Assembly (NCBI GenBank): GCA_031413495.1
Contig: JANOFE010000025.1
Span: forward strand, 1-9,270
From: JACMNW01 sp031413495
Lineage (GTDB): Bacteria > Pseudomonadota > Alphaproteobacteria > Rhodobacterales > Rhodobacteraceae
Direction of reading: 5' to 3'
DNA: 9,270 nucleotides
Part shown: positions 1 to 7,880 of the stretch, piece by piece
Numbering within the stretch: position 1 is the stretch's first letter
How the letters are laid out: every line of letters starts with the position of its first letter
Notes under the pieces: model-generated
Seen by the model: the letters and a program-made list of their open reading frames with translations, nothing else
Databases searched by the model: none
What the model was told of the DNA's origin: nothing
Position numbers and translations under genes: made by a program

Positions 1-85
1 CACACTGAAATTTTTCTTCTTTGTTATTGGCAGAGTCGGCGGAAAGCCGCTCGTAACACAATAACAATCGACCAACCAATGGTTC

Positions 86-91
86 GGAGGG
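86..91 (+). promoter_or_regulatory. Ribosome binding site of the permease gene
   Basis: GGAGGG lies 7 nt before the ATG at 99 and supports that start. The upstream 85 bases are AT-richer than the gene and hold a small GCGG/CCGC hairpin near 40-50. I could not identify a convincing -35/-10 pair there. Confidence 0.7.
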
Positions 92-98
92 AACGGCA

Positions 99-1658
99 AT
101 GGCACCTAACGACTATACCGACAAAGACCGCCATGAGGACATGAATGTCCTTCACGGCATGGGCTATGCCCAGGAATTGTCGCGCAGTATGAGCAAGTTT
201 TCAAACTTCGCGATCTCATTTTCCATCATTTGTATCCTGTCCGGGGGGATCAACTCCTTCGCGCAGGCAATCAGTTCCGTTGGCGGCGCCGGTGCTGGCA
301 TCGGTTGGATCGTGGGGTGCCTGCTGTCGGGCATGTTCGCGCTGGCAATGGCACAGATCGCATCAGCCTTCCCAACCGCGGGCGGGCTGTATCATTGGGC
401 GTCCATCTTGGGCGGTCGTTTCTGGGGCTGGTTGACGGCATGGCTTAATCTTCTCGGCCTGATCACCGTTCTGGGCGCCATCAACATCGGCACTGCATAT
501 TTCTTTGCGGGCACCTTTGGGTCGCTGTTCGGCTTTACTGGCACAGATTGGCAGGTCGTCTCATTCGTCGCTGCAGTCACGATTGTGCAGGCGCTGTTCA
601 ACCACCTTGGCATCAAGGTCACCACGATGTTGACCGATATCTCGGGCTACATCATCTTTGCGACCACCGCTGTTCTTGTGCTTGCGTGCCTTTACTTCGC
701 GCCCGCCATTGATATCTCGCGGCTATGGACCTTCACCAACTTCTCTGGCGAAGCGGGCGGCAACGTATTCCCGCAGTCTGACAATGTGGGCTATCTGTTC
801 CTGCTGTGTCTGTTGCTGCCGGTCTACACTATCACCGGCTATGACGCCTCAGCCCATACGTCCGAGGAAACCAAATCTGCTGCCACCTCTGTGCCCGAAG
901 GCATTGTGTCTGCCGTGCTTTGGTCGTCGCTTGTGGGTTGGGTGATGATCTGTGCGATCACCTTGGCCATTCCAGACTTGGCAGTGGCCGCTGGTCAGGG
1001 TTGGGGCATGTTCTATGCCACGATGGACAGCATCATGCCTGCAGGCCTGAAAACCGTCCTTTACCTTGGCATCCTGATTGCCCAGTTTCTGTGTGGTCTT
1101 GCCACAGTAACCTCAGCCAGCCGGATGCTTTTCGCCTTCTCGCGTGATGATGGCATGCCGATCGGGTCCAAAGCACTGGCAAGCGTTTCGCCAAAGTATC
1201 GTACCCCGGTTAACGCAATCTGGACTGCAACTGTGCTGTGCATCCTGTACGTGGTGCTGGCCATGTCGATCAAGATTGAGGGCACCTCGATCTATGTCAT
1301 CGTGGTGAACTCCACACTGGTGTTCCTGTTCCTCAGCTTCACTGTGCCACTGGTTGCTGGCCTCTTCGCCTATGGCACCGCCAAATGGCCAACCCCTGGC
1401 CCCTGGGCGATGAGCGCCGGCACCTACAAACTGGTCACCGTGCTTTCGGTGGTTGGCATGGGGGTGATCTTGTTCATCGCGGTGGCACCGCCAAATGAGC
1501 GTGTGCTTTACGTGGTGCTCGGCTTCATCGCGTTGGCGCTGATCCTTTGGGTTACCGTCGAAAACCGCCGTTTTGAGGGCCCACCAACCGGCGAACGCAT
1601 CGCCGCCCGCAAAGCCGTAATCGCCGCCGCCGAAGCTGCGGTGGGCGAAAAGGGTTAA
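99..1658 (+). CDS. APC-superfamily amino acid/choline-type permease
   Basis: A 519-aa integral inner-membrane protein that probably takes up an amino acid, GABA or a related amine by cation symport. The chain is hydrophobic almost throughout, with about 12 candidate membrane segments beginning near residues 33-53 and 67-89. Family signatures are visible: FPTAGGLYHW at residues 91-100, and DASAHTSEET at 249-258 in the middle cytoplasmic-loop region. A later SRDDGMP loop is also present, and the tail is short and charged. This set is characteristic of the amino acid/choline transporter (ACT) branch of the APC superfamily, which includes yeast UGA4/HNM1-like permeases and many bacterial relatives. 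Length is normal for the family. The ATG at 99 has a strong Shine-Dalgarno (SD), GGAGGG at 86-91, 7 nt upstream. The gene appears monocistronic, with a terminator at 1691-1717. Substrate cannot be told from the sequence. Confidence 0.9.
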   Translation: MAPNDYTDKDRHEDMNVLHGMGYAQELSRSMSKFSNFAISFSIICILSGGINSFAQAISSVGGAGAGIGWIVGCLLSGMFALAMAQIASAFPTAGGLYHWASILGGRFWGWLTAWLNLLGLITVLGAINIGTAYFFAGTFGSLFGFTGTDWQVVSFVAAVTIVQALFNHLGIKVTTMLTDISGYIIFATTAVLVLACLYFAPAIDISRLWTFTNFSGEAGGNVFPQSDNVGYLFLLCLLLPVYTITGYDASAHTSEETKSAATSVPEGIVSAVLWSSLVGWVMICAITLAIPDLAVAAGQGWGMFYATMDSIMPAGLKTVLYLGILIAQFLCGLATVTSASRMLFAFSRDDGMPIGSKALASVSPKYRTPVNAIWTATVLCILYVVLAMSIKIEGTSIYVIVVNSTLVFLFLSFTVPLVAGLFAYGTAKWPTPGPWAMSAGTYKLVTVLSVVGMGVILFIAVAPPNERVLYVVLGFIALALILWVTVENRRFEGPPTGERIAARKAVIAAAEAAVGEKG

Positions 1659-1690
1659 CATCCCGTTCGTCGGCATTGACAATGATCAAA

Positions 1691-1717
1691 GGCAGCCAGA
1701 CGCTCTGGCTGCCTTTT
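1691..1717 (+). terminator. Intrinsic terminator after the permease
   Basis: A perfect 10-bp G/C-rich stem: GGCAGCCAGA at 1691-1700, loop CGC, TCTGGCTGCC at 1704-1713. It is followed by TTTT at 1714-1717 and lies 32 nt past the permease stop. It separates the permease from the next gene. The T-tract is short, but stem quality is high. Confidence 0.85.
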
Positions 1718-1736
1718 CCATTTGCGGGAACGCCCC

Positions 1737-2087
1737 ATGACCTACCTCCTCCTCAAAGCCGCGATTTCCGGCATCCTGATTGCGCTGGCATCCGAAGTCG
1801 CCCGACGCCACGCTGGCATCGGCGCGCTGATCGCCTCGCTGCCGCTGATCTCAGTGCTCGGCATGATCTGGCTCTGGCGCGACACGCATGACCCCATCCG
1901 GCTTGCCAACCATGCCAGCGCCACGCTGTGGTATGTGGCCCCGTCGCTGCCAATGTTTCTGATCATCCCTGCCCTTTTGCGCGCAGGGTTCGGCTTTTGG
2001 TTGGCGCTTGGTATCGGCTGTGCAACCACCATACTGCTTTATCTGGTGGTGATCTGGGCAGCCCCGCGATTGGGCATCAACATATAG
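1737..2087 (+). CDS. DUF3147-like small membrane protein
   Basis: A 116-aa, very hydrophobic protein with about four membrane segments separated by a short polar loop (IWLWRDTHDP near residues 41-50). The LLLKAAISGILIALASEVARR start, the GALIASLPLISVLGMIWLWRDT stretch and the LPMFLIIPALLR stretch match my memory of the DUF3147 family, small inner-membrane proteins of unknown function common in Proteobacteria. I chose ATG 1737 because GGGAA at 1726-1730 gives an SD 6 nt upstream. A TTG at 1722 in the same frame would add five residues but sits almost on the terminator T-tract and lacks an SD. The gene lies just after the permease terminator and before carB. Transcription signals of its own are not clear, so expression may depend partly on read-through. 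Function is unknown. Confidence 0.82.
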   Translation: MTYLLLKAAISGILIALASEVARRHAGIGALIASLPLISVLGMIWLWRDTHDPIRLANHASATLWYVAPSLPMFLIIPALLRAGFGFWLALGIGCATTILLYLVVIWAAPRLGINI

Positions 2088-2101
2088 GCGGGAATAGCCC
2101 C

Positions 2102-2129
2102 TTGCACCCCGGCCCGCCGTCGCTATAAC
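2102..2129 (+). promoter_or_regulatory. Candidate sigma70-type promoter for carB
   Basis: TTGCAC at 2102-2107 and TATAAC at 2124-2129 are separated by 16 bp. The -10 matches the consensus at five of six bases; the -35 shares mainly TTG. It lies about 45 bp before the carB start in the short gap behind the DUF3147-like gene. This is a pattern call only. Confidence 0.45.
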
Positions 2130-2174
2130 CCCGGAAGTTTTGCGCTGCCCGGGCGCAGATTTAGGGGGCTGATC

Positions 2175-5544
<3,370 letters not shown>

Positions 5545-5558
<14 letters not shown>

Positions 5559-5618
5559 TTGCGGCTCCGGCCGTTGCAGGGGCGAAAACGGTCCAGTGGA
5601 CCGTTTTCAGCAATTAAC
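5545..5618. repeat. Nested direct and inverted repeats at the carB 3' end
   Basis: CGTTGCAGGG occurs twice in direct orientation, at 5545-5554 and 5572-5581. GTTAATTGC at 5554-5562, which contains the carB stop TAA, is the exact inverse complement of GCAATTAAC at 5610-5618. These outer arms enclose the 12-bp hairpin at 5584-5608. Direct repeat, outer inverted repeat and inner hairpin together suggest a small repeat element or a locally duplicated terminator region rather than plain spacer DNA. Confidence 0.55.
5584..5608 (+). terminator. Hairpin terminator after carB
   Basis: GAAAACGGTCCA at 5584-5595 and TGGACCGTTTTC at 5597-5608 are exact inverse complements around one G. The A-tract on the left and TTTT on the right make it usable in both directions. 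It lies 25 nt after the carB stop. The run of T is short and ends in C, so termination may be partial, and the gene at 5659 could receive some read-through. Confidence 0.7.
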
Positions 5619-5644
5619 GGGCGCGCACGCCTGCTCGGCCGACG

Positions 5645-5650
5645 AGGAGA
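5645..5650 (+). promoter_or_regulatory. Ribosome binding site deciding the start at 5659
   Basis: AGGAGA lies 8 nt before ATG 5659. The same frame stays open upstream to within the end of carB, but that extension would translate the terminator hairpin and has no SD. The start at 5659 is therefore preferred. Confidence 0.75.
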
Positions 5651-5658
5651 GAATACAA

Positions 5659-6411
5659 ATGGCTGCCATAAAGTTGAAAACTGGTTCGACCTTACCCGAA
5701 AATTTTCGTCGTATATGGGACGCGTCTGATGAGCTTATCGGATGGGCCGAATCGAAAATTTTAGAGACGCCACACCTTTGTGAACACCTCAGCTTGATTG
5801 AAACATATATGAGTGGCGTGGAATTTTTACGCAAGTCAGGGCTAGCTTCACAAAGGCACACCGCTCTTGCAGGTCTATTTCTCAGGACCTTTGACGCGCT
5901 AAGCCATGGTGTAAGAGCAGCAATGTCCGGAAATTATTCTGGCGGTGCCATGTATGCGCGGGACCTTCTTGAAACCACCTTCCTAATTGACTTCCTGCTG
6001 GAAGCACAGGGTCGGCCAGAAAAATGGCTGCAAGCAAAGCCTGAGCAAGTCAAGCGAGATTACTCTCCTAGAAAGATCAGGGATCATCTCGACAAACGTG
6101 ATGGATACACAACGCTTAAGCGTAAGTCACACTATGATATGCTTTCCACTCTCGGTGCGCATCCTACACCCGCTGCATTCGAATTGAAGCGGGATGGGAC
6201 CAGAGCGATAAATGCGGGACCGTTCAAGCATGAAGATCTTCTGCGAGAGGTTCTCGAAGAGTTTTCAAAAATAAGCCTTCAACTCACATCGCTCGTTCTG
6301 AAGTATCTTGGTGAACTAGATGGTAACGATTTACCAAGGTCTGTGCTGTCTTTGACGCTTCAGAAGAACTATGAACTTTATTTCAAAGCCCCGGGAAGCG
6401 CCAACCCATAG
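5659..6411 (+). CDS. Unrecognised 250-aa soluble protein, AT-richer than neighbours
   Basis: I do not recognise this family with confidence. The product is 250 aa, with no signal peptide or membrane segment, and looks mostly alpha-helical with many charged residues. Visible landmarks are SGGAMYARDLLETTFLIDFL in the middle, a basic patch with R138-KIRD-H143, then YDMLSTLGAHPTP at 159-171. The R-x4-H spacing and the helical character recall HEPN-like or DUF5677-like proteins, but this is only an impression; HEPN nucleases normally carry a polar residue (N, H or D) after the R, and here it is K. The DNA is visibly AT-richer than carB or the helicase gene and often uses TTA, ATA, AGA and AGG codons, which suggests acquisition. 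It is alone on the + strand between the carB terminator and a convergent toxin-antitoxin pair, ending only about 20 nt from it. No clear promoter was seen. Confidence 0.8.
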   Translation: MAAIKLKTGSTLPENFRRIWDASDELIGWAESKILETPHLCEHLSLIETYMSGVEFLRKSGLASQRHTALAGLFLRTFDALSHGVRAAMSGNYSGGAMYARDLLETTFLIDFLLEAQGRPEKWLQAKPEQVKRDYSPRKIRDHLDKRDGYTTLKRKSHYDMLSTLGAHPTPAAFELKRDGTRAINAGPFKHEDLLREVLEEFSKISLQLTSLVLKYLGELDGNDLPRSVLSLTLQKNYELYFKAPGSANP

Positions 6412-6431
6412 GGCGCTACCCATAACTTCCC

Positions 6432-6647
6432 CTAGCCTTCCGATCGCTCCTCCAAAAACGCAATCGCCCTCTCCGCACTGCCACCTTTCCCACGTTCGGC
6501 AAAGAACTCCGCCGCCCCCCTCGCGCCGATCTTTTCCGCCAGCGCCAAGGCGACATATTGGTTCAGCGACACGCCGTCTTTGTCGGCAAAATCCTCTGCC
6601 GCCTTTTTCAGCGATTGGGGCAGGTTCAACGATACACGCGCTTTCAT
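6432..6647 (-). CDS. Ribbon-helix-helix antitoxin (HicB/Arc-like), partner of the PIN toxin
   Basis: A 71-aa protein. The N-terminal MKARVSLNLPQSLKKAAEDFADKDG strand-helix, followed by VSLNQYVALALAEKIGA, is a classic Arc/MetJ-type RHH DNA-binding fold of the kind annotated as HicB-family antitoxins. The C-terminal 25-30 residues are charged and would wrap the toxin. The ATG at 6645-6647 overlaps the toxin stop as ATGA, so translation is probably coupled. It also has its own SD, AAAGGA at 6655-6660, 7 nt upstream and inside the toxin gene. Expected roles are neutralising the PIN RNase and repressing the operon promoter. The order (toxin first) is the reverse of the most common type II arrangement. 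Family placement is good; the exact subfamily name is uncertain. Confidence 0.85.
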   Translation of the reverse strand: MKARVSLNLPQSLKKAAEDFADKDGVSLNQYVALALAEKIGARGAAEFFAERGKGGSAERAIAFLEERSEG

Positions 6648-7063
6648 GTCTTTATCCTTTGCAAAGCATCCGCCGGGGTTAGCAGCTCCAATCCGAACCG
6701 GGCCGGGGCCGTCCCGAAATCTCGCAGGTTATGTGTCACGATAGTGCCATTACAATTAATCGCTGCTTCAAGCACCATTTCATCGCCGGGGTCATGAAGC
6801 TGCGGACGCCACTGAAAATCAATTTCAACTGGCACCACGATAGAGGCAATATCCTCGACAAACTCCGCCACAGCTTTCCGCGTTAGCCCTGTATCCAGCA
6901 GAAATTCACCCCGGTTCAGAACGTCTTCATATTCGTAAAACAGTGGGATCGAACAACACCATTGATACCACCCGCGAAATCCTGCGACCAACAGGGCATT
7001 CGATGCCCCAGTTTTGCTCCGAAGGCCCGCGACAAGTACGTTGGTATCAATCACCAGCTTCAT
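6644..7063 (-). CDS. PIN-domain toxin (putative RNase, COG1569-like)
   Basis: A 139-aa single-domain protein, close to the usual length for the family. It starts MKLVIDTNVLVAGL, giving the first PIN acid D6. EYEDVL at 44-49 gives E44, and HDPGDEMVLEAA at 90-101 gives D91 and D94. The last motif is TIVTHNLRDF at 107-116, where many relatives have a GD pair; N112 and D115 are the candidates for the fourth site. This pattern fits the PIN toxins labelled 'putative toxin-antitoxin system toxin component', which cleave RNA with Mg2+ or Mn2+. The start at 7063 has no SD; upstream is AT-rich with three minimal ORFs leading into it. The stop overlaps the antitoxin start. Weak toxin initiation and better antitoxin initiation would keep the toxin limited (inference). 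Confidence 0.9.
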   Translation of the reverse strand: MKLVIDTNVLVAGLRSKTGASNALLVAGFRGWYQWCCSIPLFYEYEDVLNRGEFLLDTGLTRKAVAEFVEDIASIVVPVEIDFQWRPQLHDPGDEMVLEAAINCNGTIVTHNLRDFGTAPARFGLELLTPADALQRIKT

Positions 7064-7096
7064 AGCGTCATATGTAACGTAACATCATATATGCAT
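7060..7096 (-). other. Chain of three minimal ORFs leading into the toxin start
   Basis: On the minus strand there are ATG-CAT-ATA-TGA (7096-7085), a six-codon ORF MMLRYI (7088-7068) and ATG-ACG-CTA-TGA (7071-7060). Each stop overlaps the next ATG as ATGA, and the last overlaps the toxin ATG at 7063. The first ATG is preceded by GAGGGGG (7107-7101). Whether any is translated is unknown. Confidence 0.35.
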
Positions 7097-7114
7097 CAAG
7101 CCCCCTCACTCCAA
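7084..7114 (-). promoter_or_regulatory. Candidate promoter of the toxin-antitoxin pair
   Basis: On the minus strand TTGGAG (7114-7109) is followed 17 nt later by TATATG (7091-7086), or 19 nt later by TATGAT (7089-7084). It overlaps the 3' end of the upstream BrnA-like gene. GTTAC is repeated in tandem just downstream (7083-7074), which could be a site for the RHH antitoxin. Read-through from the upstream gene is equally possible. Confidence 0.4.
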
Positions 7115-7573
7115 CCCCGCAAGCTTCGCCCGCTCCCGGCCCCGGTCAAACTCCTCTGCCAGCCGCTCCGCATCCGTCGCCTCCGGCAGCTTGCCAAAGC
7201 CGCGCCCGATATCGCCAAACATCGGCCGCTCCTCCGGCACAACCTCAATCGACCGCTTGTAATAATCCACCGTATCCGCCCCGCGCAGAACGCCTGCCAG
7301 CCGCGCATGAACAAAGGCGCGCAGCACGTCGTTCATCCGCACCAGATGCCCCGCGCCCATCGACTTGAAAAACCGCAACACATCCTCATCCACCCGCATG
7401 GTCAGATGCACCTTGCTTTTGGCGCGGTATTGTTTGGCGATATCGTGCCATTCGCGCGGGATGTGATCGGTCGCCTCGATATGGTGATGAAAATCCCATT
7501 CCAGCCGCTGCATCACATCGTGCAGATAATAGTAATTCTCACGCTGTTTGCGGGTCATGTTCTTCAAATCCAT
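7106..7573 (-). CDS. BrnA-like RHH-type protein with N- and C-terminal extensions
   Basis: A 155-aa protein. Residues 54-93 (from KVHLTMRVDEDVLRFFK through VRMNDVLRAFVHARL) look like the C-terminal RHH segment of BrnA-family antitoxins: a strand with alternating residues, a DxDVLxFFK helix, a G-x-G turn and an xxNDVLRAFV helix. The N-terminal 50 residues are polar, with many aromatic and His residues (RENYYYLHDVMQRLEWDFHHH). A 60-residue charged tail follows the RHH part. BrnA itself is usually shorter, and no BrnT-like toxin gene is adjacent, so this may be an orphan regulator or a Rhodobacterales relative with another role. The start at 7573 is set by AAGGAG (7586-7581), 7 nt upstream; a TTG at 7594 lies before this SD and is rejected. 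The gene ends 42 nt before the PIN toxin start and may be co-transcribed with it. Function is unproven. Confidence 0.75.
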   Translation of the reverse strand: MDLKNMTRKQRENYYYLHDVMQRLEWDFHHHIEATDHIPREWHDIAKQYRAKSKVHLTMRVDEDVLRFFKSMGAGHLVRMNDVLRAFVHARLAGVLRGADTVDYYKRSIEVVPEERPMFGDIGRGFGKLPEATDAERLAEEFDRGRERAKLAGLE

Positions 7574-7634
7574 CGGCAGTCTCCTTTGCAACAACCTGCC
7601 GAAAACTGCTTAAAATCCCGTGCCCCCACCGTAT

Positions 7635-7662
7635 GCACGCATAAAGCACGCGATCAGCACGC
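7635..7662. repeat. Three GCACGC direct repeats with 11-bp period, candidate operator
   Basis: GCACGC occurs at 7635-7640, 7646-7651 and 7657-7662, each start exactly 11 bp from the last, so all face one side of the helix. The spacers differ (ATAAA, GATCA), so only the hexamer is kept. The array lies 62-89 bp upstream of the BrnA-like start (GCGTGC on that strand). TTGACA follows at 7663-7668 on the + strand. Phased short repeats of this kind are typical binding sites of RHH repressors, so autoregulation is plausible. Confidence 0.55.
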
Positions 7663-7784
7663 TTGACATAGGGTGCCAAATGCCCCATTTCCTCCCTACC
7701 CCGAGAGCCCGTGCCGCGTGAGCATGTGTAAGGCCCGGGGCTTTGGTTCCCACCGCACGCAGGGGTTCCGCGCTTCCTACGGCA

Positions 7785-7800
7785 CCCCGCAAAAGCGGGG
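7785..7800. repeat. CCCCGC-AAAA-GCGGGG hairpin
   Basis: A perfect 6-bp G/C stem with an AAAA loop in the divergent intergenic region. There is no T-tract after it, so it is not a convincing terminator. It may be part of a dispersed repeat. Confidence 0.45.
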
Positions 7801-7854
7801 GCGCGAGGCAGGCGGCGCTTCCCACTGCCGGGCTCGCATATGCGGGGCCGGACA

Positions 7855-7871
7855 GGCGGCATGTGGCCGCC
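7855..7871 (+). promoter_or_regulatory. Hairpin just upstream of the helicase start
   Basis: GGCGGC at 7855-7860 and GCCGCC at 7866-7871 form a 6-bp stem with loop ATGTG. It ends directly before the GGAAAG SD at 7872-7877. A structure in the 5' leader could affect helicase translation; such control is known for some RNA helicase genes, but here it is only a suggestion. Confidence 0.35.
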
Positions 7872-7880
7872 GGAAAGACT

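Larger units (their letters stand above)
7574..7880. other. Non-coding divergent region between the BrnA-like and helicase genes
   Basis: I see no credible gene here; both strands have open frames, but only of low-complexity Ala/Gly/Arg/Pro type. It contains the GCACGC array, TTGACA at 7663-7668 without a good -10, a CCCCGC-AAAA-GCGGGG hairpin at 7785-7800, and a GGCGGC/GCCGCC hairpin at 7855-7871 close to the helicase start. The stretch around 7720-7850 has the look of an intergenic dispersed repeat. Promoters for both flanking genes should lie here but are not resolved. Confidence 0.5.

Noticed and set aside
27..59. TTGGCA and TAACAC as a permease promoter
   Set aside because: The 21-bp spacing is too long and the -10 is weak, so I did not call it.
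1113..1682. 189-codon open frame on the minus strand over the permease end
   Set aside because: His/Gly/Asp-rich antisense translation of a clear permease; it begins beyond the permease stop and has no SD.
7663..7691. Helicase promoter from TTGACA at 7663
   Set aside because: The -35 is perfect, but bases 16-18 nt downstream (CATTTC region) do not make an acceptable -10.
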